From Calliopum simillimum (Eukaryota; Arthropoda; Insecta; Diptera; Lauxaniidae): a stretch of DNA of 64,000 nt. Under the pieces are notes generated by a model. The model was not told where the DNA came from and did no database searches. It saw only the letters and a program-made list of their open reading frames with translations. Positions 32,725 to 42,944 of the stretch are shown here, in pieces. The number at the start of each line of letters is the position of its first letter. Within the stretch, counting starts at the first letter, position 1. The stretch lies in assembly GCA_951812925.1 (NCBI GenBank), contig OX638370.1, positions 36,211,948-36,275,947 of the forward strand, given 5' to 3'. The translations under genes and the position numbers were made by a program.

Positions 32725-33236
32725 AGTATATATGAATAACGTATGCATGGAGCAAAAATTAGGTTGTCATTAATTTGTATTATATGGACCAAACTGTCAA
32801 TGTGATTACTCCCTAACTTTCCTGGAAATTTCCGCTCTTACGACTTAATTCTAGACAAGGTAGATTTTAAGCGAATTATTGACCTTATTTTGTAAATTTT
32901 TTTTTTAGAGTAAATTAAAATCAACAAAGTTTTCCAAAATACATTCTGCATATGAAAGAAATATATACAGAATGTCCTCACCTAAATACATATGAATTGA
33001 AAATAATTTCAACATTTTTTTTTTTTTTTTTTTTTTGAAATTGAAAGTAAATATTGTACAGGTATGTAGACAGAAGGTTGTTGAATAGCGCCACCTGTGT
33101 TCATAAACTTGTGATAAATGTTTTCTTGTAACAACAACACCAACAACAACAATATTAATAACAACAAAAATACCAGCAGCAATAAAATTAAACAATTTCA
33201 TTTTTATAAACTCGTGGATATGTACATACGAGTACG
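32725..33236. other. Low-complexity DNA
   Basis: A T18-class run at about 33,018, then ACAACA-type trinucleotides at 33,125-33,180. The 112-codon minus-strand frame passes through these runs and shows no domain. Confidence 0.4.
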
Positions 33237-33239
33237 AGT

Positions 33240-33900
33240 ACACTGAGAAAAGAGTAAGAATGTTCCATCAAATAAATGCATTTGGTTGCAAATTTTTAAA
33301 TAAATAATTATTTGTTAACAGTTAGATAATTTACATTGTCGGCCGAAACAAGATATTTGTTTAAAAGATATGTTCGATCCTTACTGAAATTCGGCACTGG
33401 TCAAACTCGAACTCTGGTCAAAGTTCTGAAGCAAAAATAAGGACTTTTTGTTATGCCAGAACTATAAATAATGTTTTGCCAATTCCATCTAAAGTGCTGA
33501 CAAAAACCGTTTCTAGTAGTGTGAGAAACTCGACCCTCTTCTTTAAAAACAATCTGAAATCTGACTTTTGCCTTAACAGATTCAATGTAAAAGTATGTTT
33601 TCTGAATGTTTACGAAACTATAATATGATTTTTTGAAAAAAAAAAAAAAAAAAAATATGATACCGATATAATTCAAAAAGATTTCCGTATAAAAAGTTAC
33701 CTTGCCTCAAAAATAGTATAAACTGTATTTTCTGCATATCTGAAAATCCAAACTCAAATTCAAAATCGGAAATGGCTATTTATGTAGCAGATTCAAACCC
33801 ATAATCCTTGCAAGACCATAAGTTTAAATTGTTGACTAACTTACTAGATCCATCCTGTAGAAATTAGGTGTTGAAGCATATTCCTTAGACTAATCTTCAA
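33240..33900. repeat. Repeat with two B-box-like words in opposite orientation
   Basis: It begins CACTGAGAAAAGAGTAAG. ATGTTCGATCC (plus) lies at about 33,370 and GGGTTTGAATCTG (minus) at about 33,786-33,798. The minus-strand one lies within a tRNA-like stretch, with ATTATGGGTTTGAATC preceded by CTAGTAAGTTAG about 60 bases upstream. Outer boundaries are uncertain. Confidence 0.35.
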
Positions 33901-34047
33901 GCAATCAGAGAAAGTCATGAGCAAACTGAGTCAAAGGCGATTTTGCTCATCACTAAACAGAGACACTCGTATATTAGGCTGACCATTTTCTTGATGGCCC
34001 AATTCAGGACAGGAAAGCAATTATTTTATATAGGTGGGGCAAAAGTC

Positions 34048-34262
34048 ATTGTCCATAATATATGGTCTCTGATCTGTCCTTTATAATCTATGGTCCATAA
34101 TATATGATCCATGATCTGTCTTTTATGATCTGTAGCTTTTGTATATAATTTATTATCTGTCCTTTATAGTCCATGGTTCATTATCTATGACCTGTCCTTA
34201 ATGATCTATGGTCCATAACCTTTGGTCTTTGATCTGTCCTTTCTGTTCTATGGTTCATAGAC
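34048..34262 (+). repeat. Minisatellite of TCCATAATCTATGGT-like words
   Basis: Alternating GGTCCATAATATATG, GATCTGTCCTTTATGATCTA and TGGTTCAT words in about 7 irregular units. Partly self-complementary (CCATAG/CTATGG). It lies inside the hAT-like element, next to DINE copy F. Confidence 0.7.
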
Positions 34263-34287
34263 TAAAATTGTTGCAGAATAAAATAAG

Positions 34288-35073
34288 AACTAGTAAGGGT
34301 GTAACCTTTGGCCTGGCCAAACGTTAAGTGCCCTACACTGCAGTATTTTGAAAATTTTGCTTTTATGGGAGGTACCACGCCCTTTTGTCCGAGTTCACTC
34401 GGTTTTTGCTCAGAGCGTGCATTTATAGTTCTTAGTTTCTGAGTGAAATTCGATGGGATTATCTCAAAAAACGTTTTAAGTATAACGCTTGGAAGCTTTT
34501 TCTTATAATGGAGGTGCCACGCCCTCTTTTCCAAGTTCATCTAGTTTTAGCTCAGAGCGTGCATTTATAGTCTTTAGTATTTGAGTGAAATTCAGTTGGA
34601 TTATTACAAAAAACTCTTTCAGCATAGCGTTTTGAAACTTTTGCTTATATGGGAGGTGCCACGCCCTCTTGTTCGATTTTACCCATATTTCGCTCAGAGT
34701 TTGCACTAATAATTCGTAGTATTTAAGTATATTTCGGTTGAATTGTCGTGAAAAATACTCCAAAAGTTGCATTTTGAATATATTTTTTGTATGGGCGGTA
34801 GGCGCGTCCGTTGACCGGTTTTGCTCATTTTCAATCCTACGAGCTAACTTTTACGACAAAGCCAACATACCATGCATACATGCATATCATGGTTAGTCTT
34901 CCCGTAAAAAATATTTCCACGCACAGCCAGCCAGAAAGACGGACATGGCTATATCGACTTAGGAGGTGACGCTGATCAAGAATATATATACTTTTCTATA
35001 TCTGCCACGCCTCCTTCTCTGCGTTACAAACGGAAGGACAAAGTGAATATACCCTGGGTGTAGGGTATAAAAA
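34288..35073 (+). mobile_element. DINE-like repeat, copy F, complete
   Basis: It starts AACTAGTAAGGGTGTAACC and ends CCTGGGTGTAGGGTATAAAA. It has three internal CTTATATGGGAGGTGCCACG-type units, then GTATGGGCGGTAGGC, CAGCCAGCCAGA and the GACTTAGGAGGTGACGCTGA block. This is the best uninterrupted full-length copy in the window (786 bp). No coding capacity. Confidence 0.8.
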
Positions 35074-35840
35074 CTACAAAATGCAATATGCGTCCATCTT
35101 AGAGTCGGGACAGTTCAGGGAAAATCTGTTACGTTTCCGAGACGTTTTTGAATCCGGGGCGAGATAACCAAATCCAGGACTGTCCCACAAAGTCCGGAAC
35201 GGTTGGTCACCCTACCGTATAGTCAAGTATTTTTCTAGAGACACAAGTGATTGCATCTTTCTCACCTAAGTTACCACAAAATTTAACAGTGGGTATTGAA
35301 AAGAATACTTAGCTTCTCTGCAAGAGTTCGAATATACCAGTGTACTTTTTTTTGGTAAACCTAATCAAGCGGTTTTCACCGTGTACATATCAAAATATCT
35401 ATCTGGTCTAGCCTAGTCTTGCCTTTAAGATGGGGTCAATATATGCCACATGTTTTTATCGCTGTTGTTTTTGTTATTATTGTTATATGTGGCTTATGAG
35501 GTCAGACACCGTTGACAGGCAGGCACAGTTGTTGTAAATTATTTAAATGTTGTATACCAACTAAGAGACATAACTCTATCCGTGTATTTGTTGTATTGTA
35601 TTTTGCGCGTGTTTTATGATGACGTACTTTCAGTTTAAGCCACCTACTTTTGTACATTAGGAAACATTTGACATCTGTTTCGAAAATTCGAAAGAACACA
35701 GTTAAGTAAAGTCATAAGACCGACAAAACGAAATTGTGTTTATTTGTATTTGTTCATCTTTTTGTTTGGTCTCAGTTAGAAATAAGTTCCTGGAATCAAT
35801 GGGTAAAAAGTTGATTCTGAATTTTTTTAAATTAGCAGAG

Positions 35841-37272
35841 GAGTGTTTCTTTGCGTTATCGACCAAGATTCGACTTGACATCTCCGATTTCTATGAAAAT
35901 TGGTGAAAAGTTAGTATTTGATACACATATTACTTGGGTAAAATGATTTTCCGAAATTCCAAAAATTTTCAAGATGGCGGCCATAGGAAGTTCGATCCAA
36001 CCTTTGGATACTCCCATATTTGAAAATTTATAGCTCCTCGGCTTTTTAATCGATTTTAATGAAATTTTCAGGATTTCTGTGGAAAAGTATGAGCTTTTGA
36101 AAAAAAAATAAGTACACTGAAAAAAAATTTAGTTTTGGTCGAAAAAAAATTTTTTTTTTCTTTTTCAAAGCCAATTTGGAGCTAGGAGCACACTTTTCAT
36201 TTTTTTAAAAATATTTTTATTTAAAAGTAAATTTTATTATAATTATTTTTCAGCCCTCAAAATTGTGGTATGTTTTACGGTTATCAAGTTATGAGTTTTT
36301 GAAGTTCTTTAATGTTGTGTTTATCATGAGTCGTTGGTGCGGGTGCGCTACCATACAGGGCTGCCACGGTCCGAATGGTATTTCAGTGAACCCTAGTGAA
36401 ATTTTTTATAAAATTTTTTTGTGGAATATTTTAACCCATTATAACCAAGTTTATAGAAAAAAGGGGTCAAAAAGACCCATGAAAACGGGATAAAATGGGT
36501 TAAGATGTTCTAAAAATTTTTCCTTGCTGGATTTCATGTTAACTTTTTGGAACATATTAACCCATTGTATCACGTTTCTATGTGTTTTATTGTCCCTTTT
36601 ATGTGCGTGCGCTACCATATCCCGTTTTCATGGGTCTTTTTGACACCTTTATCCAAAAACTTGGTTATAATGGGTTAAAATATTCCACAAAAAAGTTTTA
36701 TGAAAAATTTCACTAGGGTTCATTGAAGAAAAAATACCATCCGGACGGTGGCAGCCCTGTATGGTAGCGCCCCGCACCAACGACTCATGATAAACACAAC
36801 ATTATACAACTTTAAAAACTCATAACTTGATAACCGCAAAGCAATAAAATTTACTTTTAAATAAAAATATTTAAAAAAAAATAAAAAAAAATTTTTTTCG
36901 ACCAAAAATAAATTTTTTTTCAGTGTAGTTATTTTTTTCAAAAGCTCATACTTTTCTACAGAAATCTTGAAAATTTCATTAAAATCGATTAAAAAGCCGA
37001 GGAGCTATAAATTTTCAAATATGGGAGTATCCAAAGGCTGGATCGAACTTCCTATGGCCGCCATCTTGAAAATTTTTGGAATTTCGGAAAATCATTCTAC
37101 CCCAGTAATATGTGTATCAAATACTAACTTTTCACCAATTTTCATAGAAATCGGAGATGTCAAGTCGAATCTTGGTCTTAAAAAATATAAATTAAATAAA
37201 AATTCAAAATATATTTAAAGAGTTTAGTTCTCTTTTACATCGAATCTTGGTCGTTAAAGCAAAGAAACACTC
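35841..37272. mobile_element. Giant foldback element F3 (1.43 kb palindrome)
   Basis: The ends are GAGTGTTTCTTTGC and GCAAAGAAACACTC. AGAG lies immediately outside on both sides (35,837-35,840 and 37,273-37,276), a possible 4-bp duplication. The arms mirror each other almost base for base (for example 35,990-36,110 against 36,930-37,050) to a centre near 36,550. GGTCAAAAAGACCCATGAAA near the centre is shared with hAT foldback F1. The right arm has a small insertion (about 37,178-37,240) that repeats CGAATCTTGGT. Confidence 0.85.
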
Positions 37273-37599
37273 AGAGTTTAAAATCGAGAAAAATAAGTTG
37301 AAATAAGAAAAGAAAAAAAAAAAAGCTTCGTTGTTAAAATAAAGAAGTTTATCATTTGCCGCCAAATTGTTAGGATCCCAAGTTAATGCATTAGTTTCAC
37401 TGTGTTAATTCAAAAATGAGTGGTTTCTGTGAATTTTTTCCACTGATTTCATTCAAACCTATTTTTGATATTCAGACACCGGCCTAGTTGTTCGACTTTG
37501 TATGAGGTCCATATCCTCTCTAAAGTGTGTTTGCTATAAGGAGTTGAAACTACCGAAGTTTGTTTGAATACGAGTTCTCAAGTTAATGTTAGTCTTGTG

Positions 37600-39010
37600 G
37601 AAAAAAGTTTTTGTAAAAAGAAATCCAAGAATCCAGAACATTCATTTTGGTTCCAACTACTAGCTTACAGTAAGATGTAGAAGAAAAGTAATACCTTGTT
37701 TTGGCAACCTTGCCGTTCTTCCAAAAATGTTGAGAATGAAAACATGGTAATGGAGTATCTGTTACTCATCTTGAAAAAAAAAGCCTTTGGACAAGGAAAT
37801 TCCAGAATTCTGAATATCATGGAGTCTAATTATAGTCAATAGGGAGACATAATAATCATTTCAAAATATCGCATACAATACAAAAAATTTATTTTGGTCC
37901 CAACTCCAAGCTTACAGTAAGATGTCGAAGAAGAGTAAGATCTCGTTTGGACGTCTTTGACTTTCCTAAAAAAAAGGTTGAGATTTGAAAATATGGTAAT
38001 TTAGGATCTGTTGGACATCTGGAAAAAAGCCTTTGGAGAAGGACATCTAAGAATGATGAATATCATGGAGGCTAATTATAGTCATTGAAGAGATACAATA
38101 ATCATTTCAAAATATCGCTTTCAGTGGAGACAATTCAATTTGGTCCCAACTCCTAGCTTACAGTAGGATGTAGAAGAAGAGTTCACGTTCTTCAAAAAAA
38201 TATTGCTTGAGATTTGAAAACATCGTAATGGAGCATCTGTTAGTAATCTGGAAAAAAACCCTTTAGAGAAGGACATCGAAGTTATTGGAGTAATATTATA
38301 ATTATTTTAAAATATCGCTTTCAGCGTATACAATTCAATTTGGTCCCAACTCCTAGCTTACAGTAAGATGTAGAAAAGACTAAGACCTCGTTTTGACGAC
38401 CTTGACGTTCTTCATAAAAATGTTGCTTGAAATTTGAAAACATGGTAATCGAGGATCTGTTAGTCATATGGAAAAACGTCTTTGGAGAAGGGCATTCAAG
38501 AATCCAGAAAATCATAGAGGCTAATTATAGTCATTGGAGGGATATAATAATCATTGCTAAATGTCGTATACAATGGAGACAACTCATCTGGGTTCTAACG
38601 CCAAGCTTACATAATAGAAATAAGTTTCAGGAATAATTGAATAAAAAGTTAAATAATTCGAAATTTTTTGCAATCATAAAATGTTAAAATCGAAGAAAAT
38701 AAGTTAAAATAAGTTGAAAATAAGGAAAAAACGGGAGAAATTACTGGTTTTGAAGCCTATAGCTTTTAAAAGGCTTATATCGAGCTATCTTAATGGGTTT
38801 TAATAAGACAAACCTAATGAAATTTGACGTCAATAACTTGAATGAAATATCAAAGGTAATGGTGGACCTTTTTTTTTTTTTTCATTTGGATCTTAATGCC
38901 TTGCTTACGGTAAGATATAGAAGAAGAGTAAGGCCTGATTTGGGCAACCTTAACGTTCTTGAACAAAACTGTTGCTTGAAGTTCGAAAACATAAATGGAT
39001 CCAAAAATTG
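37600..39010 (+). repeat. Satellite array, unit ~240 bp
   Basis: CTTACAGTAAGATGTAGAAG-type words recur at about 37,670, 37,914, 38,158, 38,357 and 38,907. Each is followed by GACCTCGTTT...GACGTTCTTC, TTGAAAACATGGTAAT and ATCATGGAGGCTAATTATAG blocks. Spacing is 246, 244 and 199 bp, with a diverged unit before the last copy. The frames of 60-70 codons here (for example 38,427-38,636) are by-products of the repeat. Confidence 0.75.
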
Positions 39011-40469
39011 AGTAAGCAAAGATTCCTGCATGTTCCTAGATTAGGTATGTTTCTGGATTTTGGTATATTCTAATCTAAAAATTCAAACACAATTTTTTCG
39101 CTATTTTTAAAATCAAGAAATCATCTGAAAATTATGATAGCAAAGAAAAATCTTAGTCGATCATTCGATAGCTCATTTTGAAGGAATATTATAAAATGAT
39201 TAAATCCATAAGAAAGAGCAGAGAAATTCTGTGCTTTTCTGTATAAACTGCAAGTCGCAAACCGTGCTTTTGAACTTTTTTAACAGCTTAGGTTCGGATA
39301 TTTTGAAGGAAAATTATGATATCGATTTCATTCAAATTGGATTTTGAGGTAAAAAACTAGTTATCTCTACCATCATAACAGATTTTATGGTTAAACGTTA
39401 TTCTGCTTTGTTACATAATATCAAATATAGCGAAAACCCATGATTTTTGAACTTTAAGGTTGAAATATCTCGATCAATTATGCTTCCTGTTTCGGATTCA
39501 ACGCCTTTGGCCAATTTTATTAAGTTTTAAAACAAGGTCCAACTTGAAATGTAGGTTTTTCTCTCTTAAATAAAAGCAGAAAAAACCATCTTATTTAGCG
39601 TCAATGTACTCGTACTGTGAGCATATTTTCAGCAGGTCCGATCTCTTGTCAGAGTCTACTCATGTGCGTTGGAACAACCAATGCAATATAACGTTATACT
39701 ACGTATGGTTAAAAGTTTGGTTAGTATTTATATTGTTGTTGGTTTTGTTCTTCTCGTTCTTGTTGTTGTTGTTGTTGTAAACGTTGGTTCAACCCGACAG
39801 GCTGTAATTTGACACCTTCGCTGACTGCATTTCAAAGTAACGTACGTTCATTTCATTTATATTTTTCTTGAGTGTTTTGCTCTTTTTTTTTTGCCATGCG
39901 TTATGTTTTTTTGTTCATAAGGATGCGTATGCATCATTTCTTTCTTCATGGGGTCATTGTATCCTGTGTTGAAGCGTTACTATGTGATAGACAGACAGAC
40001 TAAAAAACGAATGAAAATACGAAATATTAAACGAAACGAAATGAAATAAAAATACCAAGTTTATTATTGTTGAGCAATAATGACTATGTCGTTACACTAT
40101 TTATTGGGGGTTATCGTGAATCAAGATTCCCGGGGATTTTTCTTAAACTGCAATAGAGAATGCACGGCAGTCTTACAAAATTCTCCGGGAATATATATTC
40201 ACGATAATTCCCATTGTATTAAAAATTGTGAAAACTACAAAAATACCATGCAAATACTATGATAAGTTGATAGATGTTATTGTTCCATAATTTGACTACA
40301 AAAATATAAAAACTTTTTAAACAAAAATCTGTTAATTATCGTATTTGTCTTACCTCTGAATGCATTTATTTCAACTTTTATGTTGGATGAATCGATGTAT
40401 ACAATAGATGTTGCTGTATCCAACACACCTCCTCAACAGCTATTTCGTCATAAATTTTGCTCATCGAAA
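39011..40469. other. Unassigned DNA with one small hairpin element
   Basis: The stretch 39,160-39,600 resembles pieces of foldback F4 (GATAGCTCATTTTGAAGG). A (GTT)n patch lies near 39,730-39,780. A 107-bp hairpin at 40,106-40,212 (GGGGGTTATCGTGAAT mirrored by ATTCACGATAATTCCC, with ATTCCCGGGGA and TCTCCGGGAAT inside) looks like a small MITE. No gene. Confidence 0.5.
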
Positions 40470-41029
40470 ACACCGCTTAGTTATGCCTTTTTTAGGAATA
40501 ATAGTAGACAGAAAACTAAATTGGAAACTTAACGCCAAAGAAGGGCTAAAGAAGGCGTATGTGGCTTTCTACTCATGTCAGAAAATAATTGGGTTAGAAT
40601 GAGGCCTTAAGCCGTGGCTAATTCATTGGATATATACGGCAATTATTAGACCGATATTGTCATATGGTAGTGTAGTATGGTGGCCATACCTTCAAATACA
40701 AAATAATGTGAAAGAATTGGAAAAAAATACAAAGATTGGCCCTTTTAAGAATAACTGGAGCTATGAAAACTAATCCAACAAAATCTTTGGAAGTTATATT
40801 GAATGTCCTGCCAATAGATCTTTATATTAGAGAAAAGGCTGCCGTAACATCTGTTAGACTAAATCAGACCTATAATTTCAACTGATTAAGCACACAACCA
40901 TTTTGCCAGAAATAAGTCAGACAGATTACATTAAAGCTTACACAGATTTTAGTAAAAGCATAAAAGCCCAATATCCCACACTTAAAAAATAGGAGAACAA
41001 GAATGTCCTTAATGATACCACTTTAGAAG

Positions 41030-41536
41030 TATATACGTATGGTTCTAAAATGGATATAGGAACTGGTTGCGGGATCTTCAGTCAACCAATTAATCTCTCA
41101 GAGTCGGTAAAAATATCTGACAATTGTTCTGTGTTTCAAGCGGAAATATTTGCGATAGCAGAGGCGGCAAGGTTGATATCGATGAGGGATATATCACCTA
41201 CCGATATAACCATTTACATCGATAATCAAGCTGCCATTAAAGCTCTGCAAAATAGAAATATAAGATCTGAGGTAGTCAGCCGTTGTCGCAGAGAGCTTCA
41301 AGTTCTTAACGAACAACACAATGTAGAACTGTGCTGGGTACCCGGTCATAAAAATATTCAAGGAAATGAAAACGCAGATGAGTTAGCTAGGAGGGGTTCA
41401 TTATTGCCTACAGAGAATATTAATTATATTGTTAAACCACCAATGTCACACGATTGCAAGATAATTTCAGATAAAATGGTTTTAGAGATGATGAGGAGAT
41501 GGGGCAACTCGACCTATTATCAAACGACCAAAACTA
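41030..41536 (+). pseudogene. RNase H domain of LINE-3, upstream of the mariner
   Basis: TYGSKM near 41,036 stands where WTDGSK/YTDGSK is expected, so the first catalytic Asp is replaced by Tyr. The remaining acidic positions are present: FQAEIFAIAEA, IYIDNQAAIKAL, and WVPGHKNIQGNENADELARRG. The open frame runs to the mariner boundary at TTKTI. Its partner half is at 42,366-42,723. Confidence 0.85.
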
Positions 41537-42365
41537 TTGTGAAAGCTCGAACTTTATATATATGTCATTTTGAAGGTACATTTGACAGCTGTCAAAATCA
41601 GTCAACAAAACAATTTTATCTTGTGTGCATCATTATTATTTTTCACGATGAATAACTTCGAAAATTGGAGAAAAAGACACGGGGGGGTTCTAGTGGGTCA
41701 TTTTTTTGCAAAGAAAACAGCTGCCGAAAGTCATCGCATTCTTGGAGAAGTTTATGGGGACTATGCTCCAGCTGAATCAAGCTGTCGTGAGTGGTTTAAA
41801 AGTGGTTATTTTGATGTCGAAGACAAAGAACGTCCTGGTCAGGACCAGCTAGGTGTGATCCATTATGAGCTGTTGCCAGGTGGCCAAACCATTAATGCTC
41901 AATTCTATCGTCAACAATTGATCCAATTGAAGCAGAAAATCCAGGCAGAGCGGCCAACGTATGCGACCAGACATGAGTCAATCATTTTCCACCACGATAA
42001 CGCTCGGCCACATATTGCTGCCCCAGTCAAAAATTACCTGGAAAACAACGGATGGGGAATTTTGCCTCACCCGCTTTATAGCCCAGACCTTGCACCATCA
42101 GACTACCATTTGTTCCGATCGATGCAGAATGCCCTATCAGGAATACGCTTCACTTAAGTTCAAGATATCGAAAATTGGCTCGATTCATTTTCGGCCGCCA
42201 AGCCGGCGCAATTTTTTTGGGATGGAATTCATAAATTGCCTTAAAGATGGGGAAATGTTGTAGCTTCCAATGGACAATACTTTGAATAAAATATATTGTA
42301 ACATTTTTCCCCAATAAAGCATAAAATTTCGCAAAAAAATTCCGGTTTTTAAGTTGTACACCCAA
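41537..42365 (+). mobile_element. Internally deleted mariner, copy C
   Basis: The right end is GTTGTACACCCAA followed by TA. The left end lacks the outer TIR and begins TTGTGAAAGCTCG right after TA. Removing the element with one TA restores a continuous LINE-3 reading frame, which fixes both boundaries. The TIR loss on the left would prevent further transposition. Confidence 0.9.
41648..42157 (+). pseudogene. Mariner (DD34D) transposase with in-frame deletion, copy C
   Basis: The frame begins MNNFENWRKRHGG and covers the first HTH (KKTAAESHRI, then DYAPAESSCREWF) and DVEDKERPGQ. It then jumps in frame to HYELLPGGQTINAQFYRQQL, losing the second HTH, the linker and the first catalytic Asp (the TGDEKW region). 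The second Asp (FHHDNARPH) and third (YSPDLAPSDYHLF) are intact, 34 residues apart. The frame stops after SGIRFT; the C-terminal tail continues with stops (DIENWLDSF...FFWDGIH). It is not a functional enzyme. Confidence 0.9.
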
Positions 42366-42723
42366 TATTTATAACACTCCTAAGATAAGGTTTACTAAAT
42401 TGCTTTTAAAGTGCAGCAAGAGTGAATTAAAGTCTTTTATATCAGTAGTTACAGGGCATCATATGCTATGCAGGCACCTGGGACAGATGGGGTTTGAGAC
42501 TGATGATCTTTGTAGATGGTGTGGAGACAGCGACGTGGAAGAGGATAGTCAACATTATCTTTGCCAGTGCACTGCACTTGCAAAAACAAGATTTAAAATA
42601 TTTGGATCCTTCTTTTTTCAGGATATGCGAGAACTTATGGAGATAGACCCCGCTAAGATCCTGAAATACATCAAGGCATCAAAATGGGAACAGAGAACAC
42701 GAATAGTAACCAACAACCAATGA
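42366..42723 (+). pseudogene. LINE-3 C-terminal region, downstream of the mariner
   Basis: It continues the RNase H frame after the insertion: KCSKSELKSFISVVTGHHML, then CRWCGDSDVEEDSQHYLCQC, a Cys-Cys-His-Cys zinc-binding pattern, and DMRELMEIDPAKILKYIKAS to a stop at 42,721-42,723. Apart from the insertion this part is uninterrupted. Confidence 0.85.
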
Positions 42724-42944
42724 ATAAGCTTAAATAAGACTGTATAAAACTGTATAAAATATACTAAATTTTATTGATTGTATTGTAACATAGAACTATG
42801 TACCGTATTTAAAGAGGGATCACAATGGACAAGCAGAGTGGTCTAAGTGGAAGTTGGCTTGCATATATGCCAACGATGCCCTCGCAATCTAATCTATGCT
42901 TTATACTGTGATATTTCATCACTAATTTTATTAGTTTTCAAAAT

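Larger units (their letters stand above)
33975..35214. mobile_element. hAT-like element with GTGACCA ends, holding a minisatellite and DINE copy F
   Basis: The left end TAGGCTGACCA and the complement of the right end, TAGGGTGACCA, agree at 10 of 11. Flanking octamers TCGTATAT (33,967-33,974) and CCGTATAG (35,215-35,222) share CGTATA, consistent with a decayed 8-bp duplication. The right end also carries a TCCGGACTTTGTGGGACAGT-type block. Without DINE the element is about 0.45 kb. No transposase. Confidence 0.55.
40470..42740 (+). mobile_element. LOA/I-type non-LTR retrotransposon, LINE-3, interrupted by mariner
   Basis: It retains the end of the RT domain (FLGIIVDRKLNWKLN at about 40,485), the thumb in shifted frames (IRPILSYGSVVWWPYLQ), RNase H and the C-terminal zinc-binding region. 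The 5' half is missing. The mariner at 41,537-42,365 splits the polyprotein between RNase H and the zinc-binding region. Confidence 0.85.

Noticed and set aside
32905..33243. 112-codon minus-strand frame with a hydrophobic segment
   Set aside because: Runs through a long T tract and ACA repeats; composition explains the apparent membrane segment.
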